A program made the position numbers and the translations under genes. The notes beneath the pieces were generated by a model. That model did not search any database, had not been told where the DNA came from, and saw nothing but the letters and a program-made list of their open reading frames with translations. From Prochlorococcus sp. MIT 1223 (GTDB taxonomy: Bacteria > Cyanobacteriota > Cyanobacteriia > PCC-6307 > Cyanobiaceae), in assembly GCF_034092465.1 (NCBI RefSeq), contig NZ_CP139303.1, positions 434,001 to 498,000 on the forward strand: a DNA stretch of 64,000 nt, read 5' to 3'. Below are positions 31,064-38,233 of this stretch, piece by piece; within the stretch, counting starts at the first letter, position 1, and each line of letters opens with the position of its first letter.

Positions 31064-32083
31064 ATGTCCACTTGGTTGCCAGTTACGGATGAAATTAAGA
31101 AAAAAGCGAATGAGATCCTTGTAGAGAATCTCAAGGAAAAAGAGCAGTATATGGAGGAGAAAAGAGGCGGTTCAATTTCAGAGGAAAATATTCAATTTCT
31201 TGCAGATGGAGTGTTTGACAACAAAACTAATCTCGACAACATTATTCGGTCATTAACTTTTCAACCTTGGGATTCATCTGAACTAACTGATGAGCAGGTT
31301 TTACAGCTTTTTAATAGCAACCCCAAATTTAAGAAGTTTTTTTATAGGCAAGAAGAGGTAGAAGAAGCCATGGTTAGTGCGATTGACTGGGACTACGTTG
31401 AAAATAAATACAGCAAAAAAGAAATAGACGAATATGACCACTGGTGGGATTTTGGATCAGAAGAAAAAGAAGATCTATTTTGGATAAGACATATGAGAGG
31501 TTGGATTGCCTATCATTGCCAAGACTTGGATCTTGTTAATTCATTTTCAGACTTAATTGAACCTATTTCTGAAGTTCGAGATCCTGAAGATGGTCTAGGT
31601 GTATATGACGATGACGATGTGGAAATTATTGAGAAATCTACTGTCGATAAAACTTTTTCTGGTCACATCTTTTCTGCTTGCAGCACAGCGGAGGATATTG
31701 TTAGTAATGATTTTTATGGTAACAAAATAACTCGAGCCACTGCTGACGCTGCTTACTATCACATCCCATCAATAGAAGGTTCTGATGGTCCTGAAGATAA
31801 ATTCTTCAAAAAGTTTTTTGCCAAAACTATTTCGGATTTAAAAGAAGATTTAAAATGTGAATTTGATGATCTTCTTGGAGAATTTGAAAATGATGAGGAA
31901 GGATTGAAAGATCACTTCGAAAGTTATGGAATAGGTTCAAATTGTCGTTATAAAGATATTGAAGATTTCCTAAAAGATGTTGATTGGAATTATGTTTTCA
32001 AAATGACTATTGAGATGGAATGGAATGGGATAAACAAAACAAAAATCAGTAATAGTCCTCCTCCTAGCGGGATGAAGAATTGA
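31064..32083 (+). CDS. Acidic protein with W-module, paralogue of the protein at 23460
   Basis: 339 aa. Its N-terminus is like the protein at 23460. Near the end ESYGIGSNCRYKDIEDFLKDVDWNYVFKM carries the W-module seen at the ends of the proteins at 22172 and 24301, so this protein links both families. The last residues (SPPPSGMKN) are encoded by intergenic motif copy C, whose TGA is the stop codon; the older stop has apparently been lost. No known domain; probably cytosolic. Confidence 0.6.
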   Translation: MSTWLPVTDEIKKKANEILVENLKEKEQYMEEKRGGSISEENIQFLADGVFDNKTNLDNIIRSLTFQPWDSSELTDEQVLQLFNSNPKFKKFFYRQEEVEEAMVSAIDWDYVENKYSKKEIDEYDHWWDFGSEEKEDLFWIRHMRGWIAYHCQDLDLVNSFSDLIEPISEVRDPEDGLGVYDDDDVEIIEKSTVDKTFSGHIFSACSTAEDIVSNDFYGNKITRATADAAYYHIPSIEGSDGPEDKFFKKFFAKTISDLKEDLKCEFDDLLGEFENDEEGLKDHFESYGIGSNCRYKDIEDFLKDVDWNYVFKMTIEMEWNGINKTKISNSPPPSGMKN

Positions 32084-32102
32084 GCTAGATCAGCTAGAAA
32101 GG
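32057..32102 (+). repeat. Island intergenic motif, copy C
   Basis: CCTCCTCCTAGCGGGATGAA, then GAATTGAGCTAGATCAGCTA and GAAAGG. Overlaps the 3' end and stop codon of the gene at 31064 and precedes the gene at 32128. Confidence 0.65.
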
Positions 32103-32127
32103 GATAAGAGATAGTTGAGCAAACCTA

Positions 32128-32568
32128 ATGACTGAATACGCCTCTCTAAAGATTTTCTGCAAGCTTTCTTTAGTCAAGAATCTAAAAAAAACAAAGATTA
32201 ATAAGGCTAGAGGAGATTGGTCTTACACCAGTCTTTTTACCGATAAAGAGCTTTGCCTAACTATGGACTACGTGGATGGTAGTGATGAAGAAATAGCGGA
32301 ATATTTTGCTATAGACCCTGATCAAATAATTGCTATTAAACGAGTAAAACCAAAGACAAGATGGAGCCAAATTCATGTTCATATAAAAGAGTCTTATGAT
32401 GATGAACTTGAGGATCTGGAAGTGCCTTTTACTTATGGTGACGGTGAATTAGATGTCTTTTTAGATAAACTCAAAGGCAAAACTAATGAAGAAATTATTG
32501 AAGAGAAAGGCATTGACCTTGAATATGTCACGCAAGTGGAAGATGCAGGAACTTTAGTAGAAGACTAA
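32128..32568 (+). CDS. Acidic protein (146 aa)
   Basis: Unrecognised. The segment YFAIDPDQIIAIKRVKPK resembles YYGLDPKDIVDIGPG at the C-terminus of the TPR protein at 28161. The rest alternates strands and acidic helices (VPFTYGDGELDVFLDKLKGKTNEEIIEEKG). ATG 32128 is clear. It lies between motif copies C and D. Confidence 0.5.
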   Translation: MTEYASLKIFCKLSLVKNLKKTKINKARGDWSYTSLFTDKELCLTMDYVDGSDEEIAEYFAIDPDQIIAIKRVKPKTRWSQIHVHIKESYDDELEDLEVPFTYGDGELDVFLDKLKGKTNEEIIEEKGIDLEYVTQVEDAGTLVED

Positions 32569-32576
32569 TCTTCTCG

Positions 32577-32625
32577 CTCTAGCTCCTAGCAGGAATGTCT
32601 AGTTGAGCTAAATCAGCTAGAAAAA
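32577..32625 (+). repeat. Island intergenic motif, copy D
   Basis: The most diverged copy: CTCTAGCTCCTAGCAGGAAT, a short gap, then TTGAGCTAAATCAGCTAGAA and AAAG. Lies about 28 bases before the gene at 32653. Confidence 0.6.
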
Positions 32626-32652
32626 GAATAGTTTTTGATTGATCAAAATAAG

Positions 32653-32838
32653 ATGTCAGAAAAAAATGAACAAAGAGGATTTCTCAAGAAATTTGGCAAA
32701 TGGGCACCAATTATTGGTGGTGCTTGGATCGTTTTGAACATTGTTCTGCCTTTAGCCTTATTACGTATTCCTGCAGTTCAGAAATTCCTTGTAGCAGCAT
32801 CAGAAAAGCTTCCTTTTGATATTCCTGGAAATGGTTAA
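32653..32838 (+). CDS. Small single-span membrane protein (61 aa)
   Basis: ATG 32653 is preferred over TTG 32635. A charged N-terminus (SEKNEQRGFLKKFGKW) is followed by one helix (APIIGGAWIVLNIVLPLALL) and an amphipathic end with KLPFDIPG. It looks like a conserved picocyanobacterial small protein. Its stop TAA is directly followed by the ATG of the 61-aa gene, making a two-gene unit at the right end of E3. Only the second gene of this pair is duplicated at 2985. Confidence 0.65.
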   Translation: MSEKNEQRGFLKKFGKWAPIIGGAWIVLNIVLPLALLRIPAVQKFLVAASEKLPFDIPGNG

Positions 32839-33024
32839 ATGAATTTTGCTGATAATTGGGCCAGGATTTTTGTTGTGATTACGTTTCTTACTTTTGGAGA
32901 AGCTCAGATTATTGGGGGCATCGTTCCTAATCTGATTGCTTTTAGCTTGTTTCTTGGAGCGATTGGATATTTTGCATTAACTGGAAAAATGGCTGAGATG
33001 TTCGGCTGGAAGAACAAGAAATAA
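32839..33024 (+). CDS. Small conserved membrane protein (61 aa), copy 2
   Basis: Differs from copy 1 (2985-3170) at 2 of 61 residues (Val/Ile at 10 and Ala/Leu at 47). Two hydrophobic helices and a basic tail. It lies next to the E3 right arm and the intact tRNA-Pro, just as copy 1 lies next to an arm-like motif and att copy 1. Functional role unknown; the near identity suggests a recent duplication by element activity or ongoing gene conversion. Confidence 0.75.
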   Translation: MNFADNWARIFVVITFLTFGEAQIIGGIVPNLIAFSLFLGAIGYFALTGKMAEMFGWKNKK

Positions 33025-33046
33025 AGCTATCACTAGCGAGTAAATA

Positions 33047-33071
33047 CTCAGGAGATCCCGCTGAGATCCCG
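33047..33071 (+). repeat. E3 arm-type repeat, right
   Basis: Exact copy of 16972-16996 (25 of 25), 30 bases inside the intact tRNA-Pro end. Confidence 0.75.
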
Positions 33072-33100
33072 TTCTTATTTTGAGACTCTTCAAAACCCAG

Positions 33101-33174
33101 TCGGGGCGACAGGATTCGAACCTGCGACCTAGTGCTCCCAAAGCACCCGCGCTACCAAGCTGCGCCACGCCCCG
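33101..33174 (-). tRNA. tRNA-Pro(UGG), intact; integration target
   Basis: Complete cloverleaf on the minus strand. Acceptor CGGGGCG/CGCCCCG, D arm GCGCAGCTTGGTAGCGC, anticodon stem GGTGC/GCACT with loop TTTGGGA (anticodon TGG), T arm GCAGG-TTCGAAT-CCTGT, discriminator A, no encoded CCA. Its last 41-44 nt are repeated three times to the left. The anticodon stem forms an inverted repeat around a 7-nt loop, the usual core layout of tyrosine-recombinase sites, so the crossover is probably in the anticodon loop. Confidence 0.97.
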
Positions 33175-33384
33175 TCAAATCAAATAATAAACCGATAAAC
33201 GCCATATAAGAAAGTTTTGATAATGAAAAGCAAGTAAACCTATTTCTTAAAGTCATACACATTTATTAAAATTCAATCTTTTGATTAAACAAATCAAGAA
33301 TGGAGCTTAAGAAAAAATAAATTTATTTACCTTAATCAAATAAAAGAATCCAGAACCATGAGATTATTCAAGACTTTAATCTAA

Positions 33385-33549
33385 TTAAATTTTATACCAT
33401 TTGTCTTGGAAAGGTAATTTATAATCCTCTTGGTTCATGGGGATCCAACTCCAATCACAACAAATAGTTACTTGATAACCTATTACATAAATAGCTAAAA
33501 TCATGTTAAATAGGTTTACATGTGCCAGTGGGGACAAGCTAGGTTCCAA
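33385..33549 (-). CDS. Small membrane protein, CDWxWIP family, copy 1
   Basis: 54 aa if started at TTG 33549; 39 aa if started at ATG 33504. Homology to the next gene extends upstream of the ATG (LAHVNLFNMILAIYVIGYQV against LENPFIILTWHILVGYLITV), which favours the longer form. One membrane helix is followed by CCDWSWIPM. The C-terminus is shorter than in its paralogues and lacks the RGxS...IF segment. One of three tandem minus-strand copies. Confidence 0.55.
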   Translation of the reverse strand: MEPSLSPLAHVNLFNMILAIYVIGYQVTICCDWSWIPMNQEDYKLPFQDKWYKI

Positions 33550-33663
33550 CTTAAATTTATCATCTTAAACAATTATATAAGAATCATCCTTGTTGCGTGG
33601 TTCAAATAATAAATCCATAAGAAAGGTTTATCGAAAAGATTATTAGCTTATTATTAGCTTAAT

Positions 33664-33867
33664 TTAATCTTTGAAGTCTTTTTTCCAACCTTTTATAAAA
33701 CCATCTAAATCAAATATCTCTGACCTTATCTGATCTATAGACCTTCCCCTTTTTCTTTCTTCAGGTGTAAGAGGTATCCAATTCCAATCGCAAGTAACAG
33801 TAATTAAATATCCAACTAGTATATGCCAAGTTAAAATAATAAAAGGATTTTCCAAATGAGGTGCCAA
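33664..33867 (-). CDS. Small membrane protein, CDWxWIP family, copy 2
   Basis: 67 aa. One membrane helix (FIILTWHILVGYLITVT), then CDWNWIPLTPEERKRGRSIDQIRSEIFD, which aligns well with CDWDWIPISDSDRSRGLSLDLLKKQIFS of copy 3. A Cys-Asp-Trp end of helix with a cytosolic helix suggests a conserved interaction surface. Function unknown. Confidence 0.65.
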   Translation of the reverse strand: MAPHLENPFIILTWHILVGYLITVTCDWNWIPLTPEERKRGRSIDQIRSEIFDLDGFIKGWKKDFKD

Positions 33868-33920
33868 AGCTTTTCCTTGATAATTATTTAGAATAACTAA
33901 TTAGGAGAGAAATATACAAG

Positions 33921-34109
33921 TTATTCAGAAAAGATTTGCTTCTTTAAAAGATCAAGAGACAGGCCTCTTGATCTATCTGAGTCTGATATGGGGATCCAAT
34001 CCCAATCACAAAAGAGAGTAATTCCTATTCCAAGCATAAGAAGACCTAAGAATAGACCTGCAAAATCAAGAAAAGTAAGAGAAGACTGATCCACTAAGAG
34101 TAATCTCAA
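33921..34109 (-). CDS. Small membrane protein, CDWxWIP family, copy 3
   Basis: 62 aa. Membrane helix FAGLFLGLLMLGIGITLF then CDWDWIPISDSDRSRGLSLDL. Paralogue of the two genes downstream on the same strand. Found just outside the island on the 5' side of tRNA-Pro, so it belongs to the host chromosome. Function unknown. Confidence 0.65.
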   Translation of the reverse strand: MRLLLVDQSSLTFLDFAGLFLGLLMLGIGITLFCDWDWIPISDSDRSRGLSLDLLKKQIFSE

Positions 34110-34260
34110 GATGCGTAATTATACTTAATAGACTTAATGAAAATATTGCCAGACCGGTAGATATAACGCTAAATCCTGTCACAGACACGGTTTTCGGTCA
34201 TTCAAGAAAACAATAGAAGCAGCAATAGAAATTCATAAAGTTAAATTTAAAAAGAATTAG

Positions 34261-34482
34261 ATGAAAAAAAGCAGAACCATCTTAAAAAATGAGATATCCT
34301 CTGCTGTTAATACATCATTTGCCCCCGTTTTCATGTTTATTCAAACATTTGCCGCTCTAGCGTCATTCAACCAATCAGCAGCTCTTGTTGGGGTTCTGTC
34401 TATGGTTCTTTTTGCAATAGTTGGTGTAGTCGTTGGTCCTGACTACGACGGAATGAATGCTCCTGCAGTAAAAAAAGACTAA
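34261..34482 (+). CDS. Small membrane protein (73 aa)
   Basis: Basic N-terminus (KKSRTILKNEISSAVN) and two hydrophobic segments (SFAPVFMFIQTFAALASF and LVGVLSMVLFAIVGVVVG), ending in a hydrophilic tail. Unrecognised. A strong terminator follows (34514-34545), so it is transcribed on its own and probably expressed well. Confidence 0.6.
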   Translation: MKKSRTILKNEISSAVNTSFAPVFMFIQTFAALASFNQSAALVGVLSMVLFAIVGVVVGPDYDGMNAPAVKKD

Positions 34483-34513
34483 GTATTTAAAATACTAAGA
34501 TTTTAACCGTAGG

Positions 34514-34545
34514 AAAAAGGACGGCAATAAGAAGCTGTCCTTTTT
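34514..34545 (+). terminator. Rho-independent terminator
   Basis: Stem AAAAAGGACGGC / GCTGTCCTTTTT (one G-U pair) with an 8-nt loop and a T-run on the plus strand, 31 bases after the 73-aa gene. The A-run on the other side may allow it to work on both strands. Confidence 0.8.
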
Positions 34546-34778
34546 CTATGGTTGCACTAATTTTCCTGCAAGTCTTTTCTACTAAAAGAATTCACCTGCA
34601 AACCTATTTCAAAGAGCGATGTAATACCAGCAATACATTTGAGACTTACTTGTGTAAAAGTTTTTTCTGATTAAATATACTAACTAAGAAATTAAATTTA
34701 ACTCGAACAGCAATTGTAATTTCTACTAGATAAAAATGAATTTAATATATAATGAATAGTAATAAATGATTATTTCAC

Positions 34779-35522
34779 TTGGATACTTCATTTAATATTC
34801 ATGGTAAATCTTTGCCTAATGGAACTACTTTATTAATAGTAGAAGATGACCAAAACATTTTATCGATTTTAGAAAGAACTTTAGAGACAGAAGGCTATCT
34901 CGTTAAATCATGCAAAAATGGAGAAGAAGCAAAAGATTTATTATATTCTAATAAAGGGAAATCAATAAGCTTAATAATTATGGACGTAGTATTACCTGGA
35001 ATAAATGGATTAGAACTTTGCCACGAATTACGCAAAAACGGTAATCAAGTGCCAATTCTAATTATTAGTGGAAGAGATAGCGAAATAGATAAAGTATTAG
35101 CTTTAGAATCTGGAGCTGATGATTATCTTGTAAAACCATTTGGACTTAGAGAGTTAGTAGCCAGATGTAATTCTCATATAAGGAGAACCTTATTCAGAGA
35201 TACGTATAAACTTGCCGAGGTCAGGGGGCCCTATAAGCATTCAAATATTTGTTTATACCCACAAGAGTATAGAGCGACTATAAAAGAAATAGAATTAGAA
35301 TTATCTCCCAAAGAGTATAAACTACTTGAATTATTTATCCAAAGTCCCAAAAAAGTATGGAGCAGAGATAAGATTTTAGAAAAGATCTGGGGTATTAATT
35401 TTACTGGAGATAGAAAAACAGTTGATGTACATATCAGATGGCTAAGAAAAAAAATAGAGGATGATCCTTCAGACCCAAAACTAATTCAAACTGTAAGAGG
35501 GTTTGGCTACAGATTTACTTAA
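34779..35522 (+). CDS. phoB: Phosphate response regulator PhoB (OmpR family)
   Basis: 247 aa from TTG 34779. Receiver domain: acidic pair VEDD (22-24), phospho-acceptor Asp69 in IIMDVVLPG, and KPFG near 133. The winged-helix DNA-binding domain (about 165-247) has LSPKEYKLLELFIQSP, VWSRDKIL and TVDVHIRWLRKKIEDDP..TVRGFGYRF, typical of PhoB. Directly upstream of pstS in the same direction, which supports PhoB over other OmpR-type regulators. The usual sensor gene phoR is missing between them: only 132 bases separate phoB from pstS. The kinase may be elsewhere or lost. Confidence 0.85.
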   Translation: MDTSFNIHGKSLPNGTTLLIVEDDQNILSILERTLETEGYLVKSCKNGEEAKDLLYSNKGKSISLIIMDVVLPGINGLELCHELRKNGNQVPILIISGRDSEIDKVLALESGADDYLVKPFGLRELVARCNSHIRRTLFRDTYKLAEVRGPYKHSNICLYPQEYRATIKEIELELSPKEYKLLELFIQSPKKVWSRDKILEKIWGINFTGDRKTVDVHIRWLRKKIEDDPSDPKLIQTVRGFGYRFT

Positions 35523-35574
35523 TGGCAGATGAACTGGTTTTCTATAACAATTGGCTGAAAATTTATAATCTGAA

Positions 35575-35603
35575 ATTAACCTGAAAAAATTTATTTTAAA
35601 CAT
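35575..35603 (+). promoter_or_regulatory. Possible Pho box before pstS
   Basis: ATTAACCT at 35575-35582 fits the cyanobacterial Pho-box unit (YTTAAYYW). The following bases to TTTTAAAC give only weak further repeats with about 11-base spacing. Placement upstream of pstS is right, but the match is poor. Confidence 0.3.
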
Positions 35604-35654
35604 TTTTGCTTTTTCTTTTATCAATACTACTAATCTAAAAAAAATATCTTTTTA

Positions 35655-36632
35655 ATGAAGATGACCTGCATCAAAAAGGCAATTTCATTTTTTTCATTTT
35701 TTGTGGTTGGGTTAAGCGCTAATGCATTAGCTGGAATGAGGATCAGTGGAGCAGGAGCAACTTTTCCCTCCAAAATTTACACTCGATGGTTTGCCGATCT
35801 ATCCAAGTCTCGAGGCATAAGGGTTAACTACCAAGCGATAGGTTCTGGAGCAGGTCGCAAGGCCTTTATGGATCAAACTGTAAATTTCGGAGCTTCTGAT
35901 GATCCAATGAAAGATGAGGATATAGAAAAGATAACTCGAGGTTTAATCCAAATACCAATGATCGGGGGAACAATTGCTTTTGGCTACAACCATAATTGCG
36001 ACTTACAACTAACACAGAAACAAGCCGTAAATCTTGCTCTAGGAAACATCAAGAATTGGAGCGAACTAAACTGTCCTTCAGGGAAAATACTTTGGGTTCA
36101 TCGTTCTGATGGCTCTGGAACTACCAAAGCATTCACCAGTTCGATGCAATCATTCTCAAAAGACTGGTTTCTTGGTACAGGAAAATCTGTAAAGTGGCCT
36201 TCTGGTATAGGAGCCAAAGGGAACGCTGGGGTTGCTGGAGCTATTAGAAACACACCTGGAGCTATTGGATATCTAAATCAGTCATACATAAGAGGAAATA
36301 TAAAAGCAGCGGCCATAAAAAACCTATCTGGTGAGTTCATAAAACCAACAAGAGAAAGTGGTGCTATAGCACTTAACGAAATATCCCTCGATAAAAACCT
36401 TGCAGGGAGTAATCCTAACCCCAAAGGTAAAGGTGCTTATCCGATTTCAACCTTGACCTGGGTACTGGCTTATGAAACAGGTAATGGAAAAAATAGCAAT
36501 GTATTAAAAGAAGTTTTTTCGACCTTATTAAGCAAAGAATATCAAGACAAGGCTAGCGATCTTGGATACATTCCTTTAGAAGGTAAAATACTCTCTAAAT
36601 CGCTTAACGCAATTAATCGCATTAGCAAATAA
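35655..36632 (+). CDS. pstS: Phosphate ABC transporter substrate-binding protein PstS
   Basis: 325 aa. Signal peptide at 1-26 (ISFFSFFVVGLSANALA). The phosphate-binding protein fold shows ISGAGATFPSKIYTRWF near residue 30, the QAIGSGAGRKAF and FGASDDPM segments, and the phosphate loop HRSDGSGTTKAF near 155. It binds phosphate in the periplasm for the PstCAB importer, whose genes are not in this window. The downstream gene is an ArsC-like protein. Expression is expected under PhoB control given the adjacent gene. ATG 35661 is an alternative start. Confidence 0.93.
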   Translation: MKMTCIKKAISFFSFFVVGLSANALAGMRISGAGATFPSKIYTRWFADLSKSRGIRVNYQAIGSGAGRKAFMDQTVNFGASDDPMKDEDIEKITRGLIQIPMIGGTIAFGYNHNCDLQLTQKQAVNLALGNIKNWSELNCPSGKILWVHRSDGSGTTKAFTSSMQSFSKDWFLGTGKSVKWPSGIGAKGNAGVAGAIRNTPGAIGYLNQSYIRGNIKAAAIKNLSGEFIKPTRESGAIALNEISLDKNLAGSNPNPKGKGAYPISTLTWVLAYETGNGKNSNVLKEVFSTLLSKEYQDKASDLGYIPLEGKILSKSLNAINRISK

Positions 36633-36795
36633 TAGATTAACTATTTTTTAAAATTAAATCTAAAAACAATCTCTACTTATATTACTATTTTAAAGTGTTT
36701 CTATGAATTAACTTCTTATAGATAATTAATTAACGATATTTCATTTACCTCAATTAAAGATATATTATTAGAATAAAGTTCTACATCATTTTAAA

Positions 36796-37152
36796 ATGCC
36801 AGAAAAAATAATACTATATGGATATTCTCGATGTAATACTTGTAGGAAAGCAGAGAAGTGGCTTAAAAAAAATAAAATAAATTTTGACTCAATTGATATT
36901 ATTGATAATCCTCCAGATAAAAAGATGATTTTAAAGGCTATAAGACAGTATGGTCACAAGAAATTCTTATTTAATACTAGTGGACTTAGTTATAGAGCTA
37001 TTGGGGCAAAGAAAATAAAACAATTAAGCGAAGATGAATCTATAGAGGCTCTACTAAATGATCCCAAGTTGATCAAAAGACCTTTAATTATTAATAAGGA
37101 TAAAATTCTAATTGGATTTAAAGAAATTGAATGGGAGGAAGTATTTCTTTAA
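36796..37152 (+). CDS. ArsC/Spx-family thioredoxin-fold protein
   Basis: 118 aa. N-terminal YGYSRCNTCRKAEKWLKK has the CxxC of the ArsC/Spx/YffB family. FNTSGLSYRAIGAKKIKQLS and LLNDPKLIKRPLIINKDKILIGF (the 'RP' catalytic-arginine segment) complete the family pattern. Could be a glutathione-dependent arsenate reductase-like enzyme or a YffB-like redox protein; the sequence does not decide. It follows pstS, and arsenate enters cells through phosphate transport, so a detox role is plausible. Confidence 0.75.
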   Translation: MPEKIILYGYSRCNTCRKAEKWLKKNKINFDSIDIIDNPPDKKMILKAIRQYGHKKFLFNTSGLSYRAIGAKKIKQLSEDESIEALLNDPKLIKRPLIINKDKILIGFKEIEWEEVFL

Positions 37153-37180
37153 GCTACCGATTTACAGACAAATTAACTAT

Positions 37181-37465
37181 TTATTGGAAGTACTTAAACG
37201 GAAAGAAGATAACATCAGGCCCAGCAAGTATGACTGAACAGCCAATGATCAAAGCAATCACCTGAACGCCGAAGTACTGCTTCCAACGGTAACTAAAAGC
37301 ACTGGATTCAGTATCTAGTCCCCAGCCCGCTTGTGGTTCATTTTGAGGAAGTCCATAAAAAAATATTTGAGAAATTTGAAATAAAATCAAACCTCCTGTT
37401 ATGGCTGCCAAAGGATTAAACCCTCCAAAAGCTATTGTTCCAAGAAAATGAGGTGCGAAAAGCAT
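37181..37465 (-). CDS. Hypothetical membrane protein (94 aa)
   Basis: Two membrane helices (FNPLAAITGGLILFQISQIFFY and FGVQVIALIIGCSVILAG) enclosing a polar loop with conserved-looking residues (GLPQNEPQAGWGLDTESSAFSYRW). The loop and size recall small photosynthetic-membrane proteins, but I do not recognise it. It converges with the ArsC-like gene. Confidence 0.6.
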   Translation of the reverse strand: MLFAPHFLGTIAFGGFNPLAAITGGLILFQISQIFFYGLPQNEPQAGWGLDTESSAFSYRWKQYFGVQVIALIIGCSVILAGPDVIFFPFKYFQ

Positions 37466-37721
37466 CTTTTAGTCTTTTGTCATGCCAACCATTAATAGCC
37501 TATATCCCTGAAATAGTTGCAAAAGATCAATGAGACGTTACAAAAACGTATTAATTTATTGTGCCTACAAATATTACAAGAAAAAATCAATGCGGTGAAT
37601 TTAAGAATCCATTGAAAACCAATTCAGTATTTTTTATTAGTCATAGCCTTGATTAAAAAATTGTTCCTTTTATTCACTACAAACAAAATATATCTATATC
37701 AAGCTAACGATTATAGTATTA

Positions 37722-37844
37722 CTAGCTAGTTTTAAAGGCCTTACTCCGTTTGTTAAATCTTTTTTCTGCAAATTTAAAGAGTCCTATGATAAAAGGTATA
37801 TGAGCAATACCTCCTACGGCTACTAGTGTTTGAGTGTAGGCCAT
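37722..37844 (-). CDS. Tiny membrane protein (40 aa)
   Basis: ATG 37844 gives MAYTQTLVAVGGIAHIPFII then a basic tail GLFKFAEKRFNKRSK. One hydrophobic helix with positive residues after it. A typical tiny single-span protein of thylakoid or plasma membranes in this genus. It stands in otherwise non-coding AT-rich DNA, and the codons are well balanced. Function unknown. Confidence 0.5.
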   Translation of the reverse strand: MAYTQTLVAVGGIAHIPFIIGLFKFAEKRFNKRSKAFKTS

Positions 37845-38233
37845 AATCTTTTTATAACTTTATATAGAATATAATTGAGAACAGGGTATATGATGATTTA
37901 TTTTTATTTCGTAATCTATTTTATTAAATAATAAAATCATGGCAAATTTTATTAAATTTAATCTAAAAACTAATATCTAAGAAGATTAAGGTATTTACAG
38001 AACTCTATTAAAAATCTTAGGGGGATCAATTTTATTATTAATGCAAGCTTGCCTTCATTAGGTTTACCTGGTTAAAGCTTTTAAAGTAATTTAGAATGAT
38101 TAGAATATTGAATAATTTCTAAAAAGAGTTAAAACAAGCCACCACAAGGCTCTAGCTTATAAAGTTGATATGGTTAACGTCAAGATTTAAGGAGATTATT
38201 TGACAAAATAAAGAAAATTTAGTATAAAGAATT
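37845..38233. other. Gene-free AT-rich stretch
   Basis: I see no gene: only very short frames (such as 13 codons from 37939). No hairpin with a T-run, no repeat and no RNA structure stands out. It separates the tiny minus-strand gene from two small plus-strand genes. Confidence 0.4.

Larger units (their letters stand above)
16807..33101. mobile_element. Integrative element E3 (tycheposon-like)
   Basis: About 16.3 kb between att copy 3 and the intact tRNA-Pro, hence by position the latest insertion. Its 25-nt arm repeats at both ends are identical (16972-16996 and 33047-33071). It carries a tyrosine recombinase, DUF3427/DUF3883 protein, hairpin-rich putative origin, AlpA-like protein, VirE-type helicase, small-terminase-like protein, TPR and acidic proteins, a membrane-linked HNH nuclease, and at the right end two small membrane proteins, one duplicated in the left flank of the island. 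The helicase and possible small terminase would suit a virus satellite. Confidence 0.8.

Noticed and set aside
3270-33101. Prophage
   Set aside because: Apart from recombinases, helicases and a possible small terminase, no capsid, portal, tail or lysis genes are seen, so a satellite or integrative element fits better.
3270-33101. Insertion sequences or DDE transposases
   Set aside because: No transposase motifs or IS-type terminal inverted repeats with target duplications were found.
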